64,000 bases of DNA, taken from Clostridium polyendosporum (GTDB taxonomy: Bacteria > Bacillota > Clostridia > Clostridiales > Clostridiaceae). Numbering within the stretch: the stretch's first letter is position 1; each line of letters opens with the position of its first letter. Location of the stretch: contig NZ_BOPZ01000020.1 of assembly GCF_018332455.1 (NCBI RefSeq), positions 1 to 64,000 on the forward strand, written 5' to 3'. The translations under genes and the position numbers were made by a program. Under the pieces are notes generated by a model, which ran no database searches, was not told the DNA's origin, and saw only the letters and a program-made list of their open reading frames with translations. Of this stretch, positions 25,861-35,420 are shown piece after piece.

Positions 25861-26988
25861 TTATATTATATTACAAATTGATTTATAAGCATCAACAGTA
25901 TCATAGGCTGTTTTTTTCCAATTAAATTTTGAAGAATGTATAAGTCCTTTGTTAATAAGTGATAGAGAAAGAGCTCTATCTTCTAAAATTGAGAGCATAA
26001 GTTCATAGATCTTTAGTATATTATTAGGATTTACATGCAAAGCAGCATCTCCAACTACTTCTGGTACAGAAGTTTCAGAAGAAGCTATTACAGGAGTACC
26101 ACAAGCCATGGCTTCAAGAGGGGGAAGACCAAATCCTTCATAGAAGGACGGGTAAACAAATACTTTTGATGCATTATAGAATAGAGGCATATCTTCAAGA
26201 GGAATAAATCCAGGGAAGATTACATGAGAGAGTATTTTTAGGTCCTCCGCTCTTTTTTTATATTTTTCATAAGATATCCCATGTTTTCCTGTAATTATAA
26301 GTTTTATATCTTTTTTATAGTGCTTTAATAGTATACTAAATGCCTCTATTAATCCAAGGATGTTTTTTCTAGGACTAAATCCTCCGACATAAAGAATAAA
26401 ATCACTACAAACACCATATTTTTTATTAATAAGATTTTTACATTCTATTTTATTTAATGGTCTATATATATCTTCAGCAGCTAAATGAGTAACGAAAATT
26501 TTTTCTTTTGGAAAATTAAATTCTTTTGCAATATCGTTTTTAGAAAATTCAGAAACAGTAATTATACCATTACATTTTTCAATTATCTTTGGTATATCTT
26601 CATTGAAAATTTTTAGATATCTATTACTTACTGTTTCAGGCATTCTTAAAGGAATAATATCATGAAGAGTTATCATTGAGGCGCAGTGAATATTTTGAGA
26701 TAGACCAACTCCGTTTTGGGGGACATGATATATATCAATTTCGTTATCACTTAATATATTAGGGATTCGTACTTCTTCCCAAAAGTTATCTTTGTTGTTA
26801 TCTAGCGAATAGCTCGTGTTGAAGTTGTCTCTAAGTTGTCGTTCAAAGGGAGCATGTTGAGGCATAAACAAGAGATATTGATTTAAAAAATCAATCTGAT
26901 TAAGATTATTTATTAATTGATAAGTATAGGTTCCAATACCAGTACCTCTGTACCACTTTGCAGCCCTTCCATCAATTGCAATTTTCAT
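25861..26988 (-). CDS. GT4-family glycosyltransferase (spore-coat region), paralogue
   Basis: A 375-residue GT-B enzyme. [38 protein letters not shown] and [20 protein letters not shown] are intact, so the nucleotide-sugar site should work. It is a clear paralogue of the gene at 21694, less so of 16693. It diverges from the CotS gene at 27094. By context it probably glycosylates a spore-coat or exosporium component in the mother cell; this is inference. ATG 26988 follows AAGGATAA. Confidence 0.9.
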   Translation of the reverse strand: MKIAIDGRAAKWYRGTGIGTYTYQLINNLNQIDFLNQYLLFMPQHAPFERQLRDNFNTSYSLDNNKDNFWEEVRIPNILSDNEIDIYHVPQNGVGLSQNIHCASMITLHDIIPLRMPETVSNRYLKIFNEDIPKIIEKCNGIITVSEFSKNDIAKEFNFPKEKIFVTHLAAEDIYRPLNKIECKNLINKKYGVCSDFILYVGGFSPRKNILGLIEAFSILLKHYKKDIKLIITGKHGISYEKYKKRAEDLKILSHVIFPGFIPLEDMPLFYNASKVFVYPSFYEGFGLPPLEAMACGTPVIASSETSVPEVVGDAALHVNPNNILKIYELMLSILEDRALSLSLINKGLIHSSKFNWKKTAYDTVDAYKSICNII

Positions 26989-27093
26989 ACACTTATCCTT
27001 TCCAAATGTTTATAGTCTATTATATTAGTTTTATATAAAAAATGTTAATAAATAGAAATGCTTGTACATATAAATATAGAGGAGGTGAGCACT

Positions 27094-28098
27094 ATGATGA
27101 GGGAATTTGAAATAGAAAGACAGTTCGATATAAAGATTGAGGTAATAAGACCTAATAAGGGTATCTACTATCTAAAAACTAATAAGGGAGAAAAGTGTTT
27201 AAAGAGAATTAATTTTGGTGCTCAAAAGCTTTTATTCGTTTATGGAGCTAAAGAGCATTTAATAAAAAATGGATTTACTAGGGTAGATAGGTATAACTTA
27301 AACATTGATGGAGAACCTTATGCTCTAGTAAATGAAGATTTATACACATTATCTGAATGGATACAAGGAAGAGAATGTGATTTTCACAATATTGAAGAAG
27401 TAAAAATAGCAGCGAAGACTTTAGCTGTAATGCATGAAGCAACTAAGGGGTATGACCCTCCAGAAAACTCAAAATTAAAGAGCGATCTTGGCAGATGGCC
27501 ACATCTAATGGATAAGAGGATAAAATCTTTAGATAAGATGAGAGATATGACTAGGAAGAAAAGTGCAAAAACAGGTTTTGATTTAAACTATATTAAGTCT
27601 ATGGACTTTTATAAGGGGCTTGCACAAAGAGCACTACAAATGCTTCAAGACTCACAGTATATTAGTATTTGTGAAAGGACAGAAAAGGAAAAATCTTTTT
27701 GTCACCATGACTTCACATATCATAATATCATTTTAGATGATGTTAATGATGTACATGTTATTGATTTTGATTATTGTAAGAGAGAAGTTAGAGCTTACGA
27801 TATAGCTAACTTTATGATAAAGGTTTTGAAAAGAGTGAAATGGAATATAGAGTATGCTAATGCAATACTTGAAGCATATAATTCTATTATCCCACTTTAC
27901 CCTGAAGAGTATAGAGTAATATTTGCATATCTTCTATTTCCACAGAGGTTCTGGAGATTGGCTAATAGATACTATTATAATGAAGTTAATTGGGGACAAA
28001 ATACTTTTAATAATAAGATTGAAGGAATCATTAAGGAGCAAAATGATTATTTGAAGTTTGTTGAGGATTTTAAAAAGGTTTATGATCAAAGTGAATAG
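27094..28098 (+). CDS. CotS-family spore coat protein, kinase-like fold, copy 3
   Basis: A 334-residue protein of the CotS family: ATP-site Lys in KCLKRI, catalytic loop HHDFTYHN (D206) and VIDFDYC with the metal Asp; WIQGREC and MHEATKGY match the inner family motifs. The ribosome site GGAGGTGAG precedes two adjacent ATGs (27094, 27097); the first is used here. The longer frame from ATG 27058 would skip that site. It lies just before yabG and ends in a hairpin. Confidence 0.88.
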   Translation: MMREFEIERQFDIKIEVIRPNKGIYYLKTNKGEKCLKRINFGAQKLLFVYGAKEHLIKNGFTRVDRYNLNIDGEPYALVNEDLYTLSEWIQGRECDFHNIEEVKIAAKTLAVMHEATKGYDPPENSKLKSDLGRWPHLMDKRIKSLDKMRDMTRKKSAKTGFDLNYIKSMDFYKGLAQRALQMLQDSQYISICERTEKEKSFCHHDFTYHNIILDDVNDVHVIDFDYCKREVRAYDIANFMIKVLKRVKWNIEYANAILEAYNSIIPLYPEEYRVIFAYLLFPQRFWRLANRYYYNEVNWGQNTFNNKIEGIIKEQNDYLKFVEDFKKVYDQSE

Positions 28099-28108
28099 AT
28101 TATTACAT

Positions 28109-28139
28109 GAAAGCCATCTATCATAAAGATGGCTTGATT
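28109..28139 (+). terminator. Terminator after CotS copy 3
   Basis: AAGCCATCT pairs with AGATGGCTT around a 7-base loop; the tail is T-rich but interrupted. Confidence 0.55.
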
Positions 28140-28178
28140 TGTTTTCATTTCATGAAGTGAAATGATAACAAATATACG
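28139..28178. repeat. Core-only palindromic intergenic repeat (R10)
   Basis: TTTGTTTTCATTTCATGAAG then TGAAATGATAACAAA: the TTTCAC core of the family in a short, fully palindromic form. Confidence 0.5.
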
Positions 28179-28195
28179 AATACTACATATGATAA
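28167..28195 (+). promoter_or_regulatory. Possible sigma-K promoter of yabG
   Basis: CATATGATAA matches the CATANNNTA -10, with AACA 15 bases upstream. yabG is known to depend on sigma-K in Bacillus subtilis, which supports the reading. Confidence 0.45.
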
Positions 28196-28228
28196 TACTG
28201 TATAACATATTTTTAAAGGGAGAAGGAA

Positions 28229-29107
28229 ATGAAGGTTGGCGATTTAGTTGTTAGAAAATCTTATGGTAAAGATATCACCTTTAAGATTATAGACATTAGG
28301 GAAGATAATAATGAAGTATTTTACGTTCTAAAAGGCATTAATATAAGAATAATTGCAGATGCAAAGATAGAAGATTTAGAAGAAGTAGATGATAACTTTA
28401 CTGGAGAAAAAGATAAAATATTTAATGCCAGAGTGAACGAAGCTATAAAGAAGGTGATGCTTTCTAGAGACCTCTTGGGGCGGAATCTTCAGAGCAGGAT
28501 AAACAAGTCAGCGAAGATAATTCCTGAGAAAGAATTGGTTTTTGGAAGGCCAGGTAAAATACTGCATATAGACGGAGATCCACAATATTTAGATGCTTGC
28601 TTGAAGGTGTACAAGCAACTAAATTTGAATGCCACAGGTAAATCTATTTCGGAGAAAGAGCAGCCACTTCAGGTAGTAGAGATTGTCAAGGTTGTAAAAC
28701 CTGATATAGTAGTTTTAACTGGTCATGATGGTCTTATAAGAAATGCTACTAATTACCTTGATTTAAACAACTATAGAAATTCTAAGTATTTTATTGAATC
28801 TGTACAAAATCTAAGAAATTATAATTCAAGTTACGATGAGCTTGTTATTTTTGCCGGTGCATGTCAGTCCTGTTATGAAAGTATATTAGATGCTGGTGCT
28901 AATTTTGCTAGCTCTCCTAACAGAGTATTAATTCACTGCTTAGATCCTGTATTTGTATGTGAAAAAATAGCTTATACTAGAATTGATCAGGTAGTTTCTA
29001 TAACAGAAGTTATTGAGAATACTATTACAGGAATAAAAGGTATAGGTGGTCTCCAAACAAGAGGAAAGTACAGAGAAGGTTATCCTAAGTCTCCTTATAT
29101 TGTATAA
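28229..29107 (+). CDS. yabG: Sporulation-specific protease YabG
   Basis: A 292-residue protein matching YabG over its length: MKVGDLVVRKSYGKDITFKI at the start, RPGKILHIDGDPQYLDACLK in the middle, VVLTGHDGL, and FAGACQSCYE with the His/Cys residues thought to form the active site. YabG is a mother-cell cysteine protease that trims coat proteins during spore maturation. GGGAGAAGG precedes ATG 28229. Its place next to CotS and SPOCS genes fits a coat-assembly cluster. Confidence 0.95.
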   Translation: MKVGDLVVRKSYGKDITFKIIDIREDNNEVFYVLKGINIRIIADAKIEDLEEVDDNFTGEKDKIFNARVNEAIKKVMLSRDLLGRNLQSRINKSAKIIPEKELVFGRPGKILHIDGDPQYLDACLKVYKQLNLNATGKSISEKEQPLQVVEIVKVVKPDIVVLTGHDGLIRNATNYLDLNNYRNSKYFIESVQNLRNYNSSYDELVIFAGACQSCYESILDAGANFASSPNRVLIHCLDPVFVCEKIAYTRIDQVVSITEVIENTITGIKGIGGLQTRGKYREGYPKSPYIV

Positions 29108-29140
29108 TGTAATTAATAATATACGAATAATGATGACGAC

Positions 29141-29166
29141 AAAGATGGCTCAAGCCATCTTTTTTA
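29141..29166 (+). terminator. Terminator of yabG
   Basis: AAGATGGCT-CA-AGCCATCTT then a T-run. Confidence 0.85.
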
Positions 29167-29295
29167 TATACGTAGAGGTGCACAATTGATGATTTTAGTT
29201 TGTAATATAGGAGTAATAAGAATAATATAAATGTAAATTGGGCAGAATAGTTTAAGATATAATTATATTATCATAATATTAACAAAAAATTTACA

Positions 29296-29325
29296 TTGAC
29301 AAAATAAAACAAAAAGTGATAAAAT
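29296..29325 (+). promoter_or_regulatory. Promoter of veg
   Basis: TTGACA and TAAAAT separated by 18 bases, 65 bases upstream of the start codon. Strong sigma-A boxes fit the high vegetative expression known for veg. Confidence 0.68.
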
Positions 29326-29389
29326 ATTATATTTATTTGACAGGTTAAGCTATGCAATATATAATAGAATAGGAAAGAGGGTGTTAGTA

Positions 29390-29626
29390 ATGGAGAAAAT
29401 AAGAACGCTTGCTTCCATTAAAAAGGACATTGAAGGCCATATTGGTGAAAGAGTGACTTTAAAAGCTAATGGAGGTAGAAGAAAAGTACTAGTTAACAAC
29501 GGAGTCTTAGAAAGTGTATACCCAAGTATTTTCGTTGTTAGGCTAGATACAGACACCCAGAGGACTGTGACATATAGCTATTCTGATGTTTTGACCAAGA
29601 CTGTACAGCTAGTATATATAGGATAA
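29390..29626 (+). CDS. veg: Veg family protein
   Basis: A 78-residue protein of the Veg family, recognised from IKKDIEGHIGERVTLKANGG, RRK and the TYSYSDVLTKTVQL end. The family lies close to yabG in many Firmicutes, as here; in B. subtilis Veg is reported to affect biofilm gene expression. ATG 29390 follows GAGGGTG; GTG 29381 overlaps that site. Confidence 0.95.
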   Translation: MEKIRTLASIKKDIEGHIGERVTLKANGGRRKVLVNNGVLESVYPSIFVVRLDTDTQRTVTYSYSDVLTKTVQLVYIG

Positions 29627-29628
29627 AC

Positions 29629-29656
29629 TAAAACCTCGTATAGCGAGGTTTTAATT
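29629..29656 (+). terminator. Terminator of veg
   Basis: AAAACCTCG-TATA-CGAGGTTTT followed by AATTT. A second hairpin (GAAAGATGG/CCATCTTTC, 29701-29725) lies in the 342-base gap before the SPOCS-LysM gene. Confidence 0.8.
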
Positions 29657-29889
29657 TATCCTATATTTTATGAGAACGTTTTCTAGGACTATAAAAAAAG
29701 GAAAGATGGTGGGTTTCCATCTTTCAACTATGGTATAAAAGGGTATTGAGAATTTATGAGAGGTTATATGGTCAATAACCAATATTATAATACGACATTT
29801 TTTTCAACTTGTCAACACTAAACTTAAAAAAATAATTATGGTTCGACAAAATTCTCCTGTAATATAGCGTGTTTATTGAGATTAAGAGG

Positions 29890-29918
29890 AAAATATTTTT
29901 TTTCTAAATCATATTTTA
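29890..29918 (+). promoter_or_regulatory. Possible sporulation (sigma-E/K) promoter of the SPOCS-LysM gene
   Basis: AATATTT, about 13 bases, then CATATTTTA, loosely fitting mother-cell promoters. Otherwise the gap at 29627-29968 holds only hairpins. Confidence 0.32.
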
Positions 29919-29968
29919 TTATTACTTATTATATATATTATAGTAGGTATATTATGGGAGGGATAAAT

Positions 29969-31534
29969 TTGGCAGAGTTAGATATTATAAAAGAAAGTAT
30001 TGAATATGAACAGTTATTTAATGAAAACGCCTCTGACACAGTATTGAGGGGAGAGTACTTAGTACCAGATACACATCCAGATGTTTCTAAAATACTTATG
30101 GTGGAAGCTAAACCTATCATAACTAGCAAAGAAGTTCTTCAGGAAAGAGTATATATTGAAGGGCAAATTGAATACAATGTTATTTACTTAGCAAGAGAAG
30201 AAGAAGGTATGGCAACTCATGTAGTTACTTACAACGATAAATTCTCAAACTATATTGATGTTGCTGGAGCAGAACATAAAATGGTATGCGATGCAGAGTG
30301 CGAAGTTGAACATATTAATGTGAACATAATTAATGAAAGAAAAATTAATCTTGAAGGCGTTTTAAGCACAAGGTGCAACGTATATAAAAAAGAAGAATTT
30401 GAATATGTTAAGGATATAGAAAGTTCTGGCGACGTTGAGATGAAAAAAAAGGTTGAAGTGTTTGATAAGGTTATATCTAATAAAAATATTGATATGATAG
30501 CTAAATCTCATATACAAGTAAGCATGGATAAGCCACAAATAGGAAAAGTTATTAAATGCGATGTTATGCCCCATAAAAAAGAAATAAAGCTTTCAGAAGA
30601 TAAAGTTCAGTTATGTTGTTTTTGTAAAGTTGATGTAGTTTATAAAGCAGCAGATTCAAGAGAACTTATAGCTTTAGAAGATGATATATTTGTTTCTAAA
30701 GAAGAAGAAATAGAAGGAGTAGCAAATGATATGATAGCATTTGGCGACTTTAAAGTAATAGGCACAGATTGCAGTGTGGGTGAAGATGACTTAGGAGAAG
30801 CTAGAGTTATTGATATTGAATCTCTTATAGATGGAAATATTAAGATAGTAAGCAAGGAAAGTGTAGATGTAATTGAAGATGCTTATTCGCCATCGAGGAA
30901 TATGGCGCTTAGTAAGAAAAAAGTTGATATGACTTTAATGCATGGCCAAGGGGCTAATGAAATTATTGTGAAAGACAATGTAGAACCAGCTAAGGCAGAA
31001 TGTGAACCAATTCAAATTATTAATTGTTCCGGTAAAGTTGTTTCTTTAGAAAAGAAAATTATAGAAAATAAAGTAATAATGGATGGAATAGTTAAGGTAA
31101 ATGTAATTTATAAGTGTTCCGATAGTGAAATGCTTGTAAGTAAGATAGATGCAGATATTCCATTTACTACTTCGGTAGATATTCAAGATGCTAAACCAGA
31201 TATGAAGTCTATGGTAAAAGCTTGGCTTGAAAATATCCAAGCGGATATCGAAGCACATACTATAGCAATTAAAGCAATTATCAGTACGTATGTTAAAGTC
31301 TTTTCTTTTGTTAAAAAAGAATGTGTATGTGGTATTGAAGAAAAAGAAGGTGAAAAGTCTGGAAAGAAAGCATCTATTACTATATATGCAGTTCAAAAAG
31401 GAGATTCTTTATGGGATCTTGCGAAGAAATTTAATACTACAGTAGCAGAACTATTAAAAATAAATAGTCTCGATGGACCAGAATCTATATGTACAAATCA
31501 GAAACTTATTATCCCAGGTAGAGCTATAATTTAA
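29969..31534 (+). CDS. SPOCS (DUF3794) + LysM spore protein
   Basis: A 521-residue protein with about three SPOCS/DUF3794 units (roughly residues 20-150, 170-285, 310-440) and a C-terminal LysM domain (about 472-518, YAVQKGDSLWDLAKKFNTTV). LysM binds peptidoglycan; SPOCS-LysM proteins are clostridial spore-coat/cortex-interface proteins found near yabG. ATG 29954 lies before the ribosome site GGGAGGG, so TTG 29969 is taken as start. Terminates in a perfect 21-bp hairpin. Confidence 0.9.
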   Translation: MAELDIIKESIEYEQLFNENASDTVLRGEYLVPDTHPDVSKILMVEAKPIITSKEVLQERVYIEGQIEYNVIYLAREEEGMATHVVTYNDKFSNYIDVAGAEHKMVCDAECEVEHINVNIINERKINLEGVLSTRCNVYKKEEFEYVKDIESSGDVEMKKKVEVFDKVISNKNIDMIAKSHIQVSMDKPQIGKVIKCDVMPHKKEIKLSEDKVQLCCFCKVDVVYKAADSRELIALEDDIFVSKEEEIEGVANDMIAFGDFKVIGTDCSVGEDDLGEARVIDIESLIDGNIKIVSKESVDVIEDAYSPSRNMALSKKKVDMTLMHGQGANEIIVKDNVEPAKAECEPIQIINCSGKVVSLEKKIIENKVIMDGIVKVNVIYKCSDSEMLVSKIDADIPFTTSVDIQDAKPDMKSMVKAWLENIQADIEAHTIAIKAIISTYVKVFSFVKKECVCGIEEKEGEKSGKKASITIYAVQKGDSLWDLAKKFNTTVAELLKINSLDGPESICTNQKLIIPGRAII

Positions 31535-31582
31535 AAAATACAAAACTCCTCATGGATTATCCATGAGGAGTTTTGTATTTTA
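31535..31582 (+). terminator. Strong terminator of the SPOCS-LysM gene
   Basis: A 21-bp perfect stem (AAAATACAAAACTCCTCATG... and complement) with a 5-base loop and a T-rich end. Confidence 0.88.
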
Positions 31583-31641
31583 TGAAGAACTAATAGATAA
31601 ACTATGATTGTTATATTTATTTATATGTGAGAAAGGAAAAT

Positions 31642-31704
31642 ATGAATAAATTATTAAATAATGGTGAAAATAGAAAATATATGATTAGAGGTGGTTTTCT
31701 TTGA
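31642..31704 (+). CDS. Candidate 20-aa leader peptide coupled to cphB
   Basis: A short frame from ATG 31642, with GAAAGGAAAA at good spacing, encodes MNKLLNNGENRKYMIRGGFL and stops at TGA 31702-31704. The stop overlaps the TTG start of cyanophycinase (TTGA), and the cphB ribosome site (GAGGTGG) is inside this frame. That layout fits translational coupling or a leader peptide. No conservation data are available. Confidence 0.45.
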   Translation: MNKLLNNGENRKYMIRGGFL

Positions 31705-32531
31705 AGTATAATCCAGAAGGAAATTTAATAATCATAGGGGGAGCTGAAGATAAAGAAGGAAGGAAAGACATATTAAAACATGTATGTTCCAAAATAGATA
31801 TGAATGAGGATTTGCTTCTTATTACTACGGTAGCAACAGAGTTCCCTAAGATTGTAGGGGAAAAATATAAAAATGTTTTTAGTGAGTTAGGTGTTAAGAA
31901 TATTGAGACTTTGGATGTTAGTTGTAGAAAAGATTGTAATAAGGTAGAGAATATACAACTTGTAAAGAATGCATCAGTTATATTTTTTACAGGTGGTGAT
32001 CAACTTAGAATTACTAGTATCATAGGAGGAACACCTATATATCAAGAAATGATAAAAGTATGTGATAGAGGATGTTTCTTTGTGGGGACCTCAGCTGGTG
32101 CATCAGTTATGAGTGATACTATGATTGTACAGGGGGAGGATGAAGAATCTCCTAGAAGATGTACACTAAAGATGGCTCCGGGATTAGGGTTTATAAGGAA
32201 TGCAATTATTGATCAGCATTTTGCCCAAAGGGGACGTTTTGGTAGATTACTAGCTGGAGTTGGTCAAAATCCACAAGTTTTAGGAATAGGCATTGATGAA
32301 GATACAGCAATTATTGTTAATGTGCAGGGTGTTATGGAAGTAATTGGTTCAGGAGCAGTATACATATTAGATGGAAGTTCCATTACTTATAGCAATGTTT
32401 CTGAAAAACATCAAGATGAAATATTGAGTATGTTTAATGTAAAGATGCATGTTTTAACAAAAGGAAATAGATTTAATTTGATTAGCAAAGCGCCTTTTGA
32501 GGAGGAAAGAATAGAAAATGAAGCTGATTAA
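31701..32531 (+). CDS. cphB: Cyanophycinase
   Basis: A 276-residue serine peptidase of family S51. The nucleophile motif GTSAGAS (S131) and the earlier FFTGGDQLR are intact, and DQHFAQRGRFGRL matches the substrate-binding region. It cleaves the reserve polymer cyanophycin (poly-Asp with Arg side chains) to beta-Asp-Arg dipeptides. TTG 31701 is the start, after GAGGTGG. It overlaps cphA by 14 bases, so synthesis and degradation enzymes are translated from one message. Cyanophycin has been implicated in spore assembly in Clostridium perfringens, which fits the sporulation neighbourhood. Confidence 0.95.
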   Translation: MKYNPEGNLIIIGGAEDKEGRKDILKHVCSKIDMNEDLLLITTVATEFPKIVGEKYKNVFSELGVKNIETLDVSCRKDCNKVENIQLVKNASVIFFTGGDQLRITSIIGGTPIYQEMIKVCDRGCFFVGTSAGASVMSDTMIVQGEDEESPRRCTLKMAPGLGFIRNAIIDQHFAQRGRFGRLLAGVGQNPQVLGIGIDEDTAIIVNVQGVMEVIGSGAVYILDGSSITYSNVSEKHQDEILSMFNVKMHVLTKGNRFNLISKAPFEEERIENEAD

Positions 32532-35139
32532 AGAAAAGGTTTATGAGGGAAGAAATATCTATTCTCATAAAAAGTGTTTAAGAATAGATATTGATCTTGA
32601 AGGTTACAGTGAAATACCTACAAAGGATATACCTAATTTTAATTTTAATTTAACAAAGTTATTACCAGAACTATATAAGCATAGGTGTGGAATTGATGAG
32701 GAAGGTGGATTTGTTAAGAGACTAGAGGAAGGGACGTATCTTGCACATGTATGTGAACATACTATAATTGCAATACAAAATATTATGGGTATTGAGGTAA
32801 GTTATGGAAAGGCAAGAGTAGTCGAAGGAGAACACTATTTTGTAGTTGTACAATATGAACATAAGAAGGTAGCATTAGGAGCTGTATATCTTGTAATAGA
32901 TCTAATTAATTCTTTAATAAATCAAAAGCCAATAAATTTTGAAGAGCGAGTAAGTTATTTAAGAAAAACTTTAGTTGAAGAAACTACTGGACCAAGTACT
33001 AAGGCAATTTGTGATGCGGCAAAAAGAAGAAAGCTCCCTATAATTAAACTTGGGGAAAGTGGAATTTATCAAATTGGATATGGTAAATGTGGAAGAACTT
33101 TTGGAGCAACTATAGGTGATGGTACAAGGTGTATAGGAGCAGATATTTCTTGTGATAAGCTTTTAACTAAGAGGTTATTGGAGTATCAATATATACCAGT
33201 AGCTCCTGGTGAAAAAGTCTTTAATACCATAAATCTTCTTCAAACTGCAGAGAAAATAGGTTATCCTGTAGTGCTTAAGCCTCAGTTTGGTAATAAAGGT
33301 AAAGGTGTGATTCTTAACATAAAAAGCGAAAAAGAGTTATTAAAGGTATATAAGGTATTAAGTGATAATTATAAGGACATTATTATTGAAAAATATATTA
33401 AAGGTAATGATTATAGAATATGTGTTGTAAACCATGAGGTTATAGCAGTAGCGAAGAGAATGCCTCCCTATTTAATAGGTGATGGTGAGCATAATATAGT
33501 AGACCTTATAAAAATTCTTAATTCTGATCCTAGAAGAGGGGAAAGTCATGAAAAACCTTTAACAAAAATAAAAATAGATGAGAATCTTTTAGAATGCTTA
33601 AACAAACAAGGCGTTGATATTTCTTCTGTTCCTTTAATAGGTGAGAAGGTTTTGCTAAGAGAAAATGCTAATCTGTCCACAGGTGGAAGCGCCATAGATT
33701 GTACTGATGAAATATGTGAGGAGAATAGAGAACTTTGTATAAGAGCTTCAAAGGTTCTTGGTCTAGATATTTGTGGTATAGATATCTGTACAGAAGACAT
33801 TTCAAAACCTATTTACAACAGTGGAGTTGTAGTAGAGATAAATGCTGCACCGGGAATACGAATGCATCATTTCCCAAGTGAAGGAAAGAGTCGAGATGTG
33901 GCTGGGTCAATAGTAGATATGATGTATAATAATAATCCTAGAAATATCCCTGTAATATCTATAACAGGTACCAATGGCAAGACAACTACTGCAAGGCTTG
34001 CAGGTTATATACTTTCTTTAATAGGCTACAATGTAGGTATAACAACTACCGAGGGGATAATTGTAGGAAATAAATATTTAGACTATGGTGATGATACGGG
34101 GCCAGATAGCGCAAGAACAGTACTTCTAAATAGAGATGTGGATGTGGCTGTCTTAGAAACGGCGAGGGGTGGCATTGTTCGTAGTGGATTAGGTTATGAT
34201 TTAGCGGATATTGGTGTAATAACTAATATTACAGAAGACCACTTGGGAATAGATGAAATAGAGTCTATGGAAGACTTGAGTTTTGTTAAATCACTTGTTG
34301 TTGAAGCTATAAAGGAAGATGGTTATGCAGTGATTAATGCAGATGATGAATGGAGTTTAAAGATACTTAATAGAGTTAAAGCACGAAAAATTTTCTTTTC
34401 TATAAAAGATGATAATGTTTATTTAAGAAAATCAATTAATGAAGGAAATCCAGGGATATATATTAAAGATAATGCTCTTTTTGTTGAAAATAATAATAAA
34501 AAATACTATATATGTGCTGTTAATGAAATAGCTATAACTAAGAGTGGAAAATTAAAGTATAATGTTTATAATGCAATGGCTTGTTGTGCGGCTTTAGTAG
34601 GAATTGGAGTAGATTATTGCATTATCTCAAAGGGGTTAAAACAATTTCAAGGAGATGAAAACTATAATCCTGGTCGGTTTAATGAATATGATATTAATGG
34701 TATAAAGGTGATTTTAGATTATGGTCATAATATTGATGGATATAAGAGTGTTTTAGAGGCTTTAAAAGATATTCCTCATAAAAATTTGATAGGCATAATT
34801 GGGGTTCCTGGTGATCGAAGTGATAGCTCCATTGAAAGGATTGGTTCTATTTGCGGAGAAGCCTTTGATTATATTTATATAAAAGAAGATATCGATAGTA
34901 GAGGAAGAAAATCAGGAGAAGTTGCTCAAATAATATTAAAAGGTATAAATAAAACTGTTAATATGAAAAGAGGTGTATACTTAGTATTAGATGAACTTCA
35001 AGCTCTTAAAACAGCATTAACAAGGGCAAAGACAGGAGATGTAATTATAGTATTCTTTGAGCAGTTCCAAAATCTTGTAGAGTATATAAAACAAAAACAA
35101 TATGAAATTTTTGATATGAAAGAATTAATGGAAAATTAA
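32518..35139 (+). CDS. cphA: Cyanophycin synthetase
   Basis: An 873-residue protein with the CphA order: N-terminal domain (1-160), ATP-grasp domain (about 165-470, with PVVLKPQFGNKGKGV and VEINAAPGIR) and a Mur-ligase-like domain (about 480-873, P-loop GTNGKTTTAR, then DYGHNIDGYK). The ATP-grasp half adds Asp to the backbone and the Mur half adds Arg to each side chain, each using one ATP. Full family length and no frameshift. Overlaps cphB; ends at a strong terminator. Confidence 0.96.
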   Translation: MKLIKEKVYEGRNIYSHKKCLRIDIDLEGYSEIPTKDIPNFNFNLTKLLPELYKHRCGIDEEGGFVKRLEEGTYLAHVCEHTIIAIQNIMGIEVSYGKARVVEGEHYFVVVQYEHKKVALGAVYLVIDLINSLINQKPINFEERVSYLRKTLVEETTGPSTKAICDAAKRRKLPIIKLGESGIYQIGYGKCGRTFGATIGDGTRCIGADISCDKLLTKRLLEYQYIPVAPGEKVFNTINLLQTAEKIGYPVVLKPQFGNKGKGVILNIKSEKELLKVYKVLSDNYKDIIIEKYIKGNDYRICVVNHEVIAVAKRMPPYLIGDGEHNIVDLIKILNSDPRRGESHEKPLTKIKIDENLLECLNKQGVDISSVPLIGEKVLLRENANLSTGGSAIDCTDEICEENRELCIRASKVLGLDICGIDICTEDISKPIYNSGVVVEINAAPGIRMHHFPSEGKSRDVAGSIVDMMYNNNPRNIPVISITGTNGKTTTARLAGYILSLIGYNVGITTTEGIIVGNKYLDYGDDTGPDSARTVLLNRDVDVAVLETARGGIVRSGLGYDLADIGVITNITEDHLGIDEIESMEDLSFVKSLVVEAIKEDGYAVINADDEWSLKILNRVKARKIFFSIKDDNVYLRKSINEGNPGIYIKDNALFVENNNKKYYICAVNEIAITKSGKLKYNVYNAMACCAALVGIGVDYCIISKGLKQFQGDENYNPGRFNEYDINGIKVILDYGHNIDGYKSVLEALKDIPHKNLIGIIGVPGDRSDSSIERIGSICGEAFDYIYIKEDIDSRGRKSGEVAQIILKGINKTVNMKRGVYLVLDELQALKTALTRAKTGDVIIVFFEQFQNLVEYIKQKQYEIFDMKELMEN

Positions 35140-35184
35140 AAAACTATATCAAATTACGTTTATGTAATTTGATATAGTTTTTTA
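35138..35184 (+). terminator. Terminator of the cph operon
   Basis: AAAACTATATCAAATTAC and its complement form an 18-bp stem, then T6. Confidence 0.88.
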
Positions 35185-35189
35185 ATTTT

Positions 35190-35250
35190 CTGCCATTTGA
35201 CAAAATGAAATCTAGCTTAAGGTTATTAGGCGCGATGTATATTAACTTTT
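35190..35250 (+). repeat. Palindromic intergenic repeat, forward copy (R11)
   Basis: CTGCCATTTGACAAAATGAA then ATCTAGCTTAAGGTTATTAG and a GCGCGATG centre: a mutated forward core. With R12 it fills most of the 443-base gap at 35140-35582. Confidence 0.62.
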
Positions 35251-35420
35251 GTATAATAGAGTAAAGTTTTTTGCATAGACATATTGAGAGATAATCGGTG
35301 AATTGTATTTTTTTATTATTTATTATGAATATAGTATTTACATAAATATCATTGTGAAACATAATATAATTATATTATTAATAAAAAAATAAATTTTTAT
35401 AAAACTTGCAAAGAAGTTTT

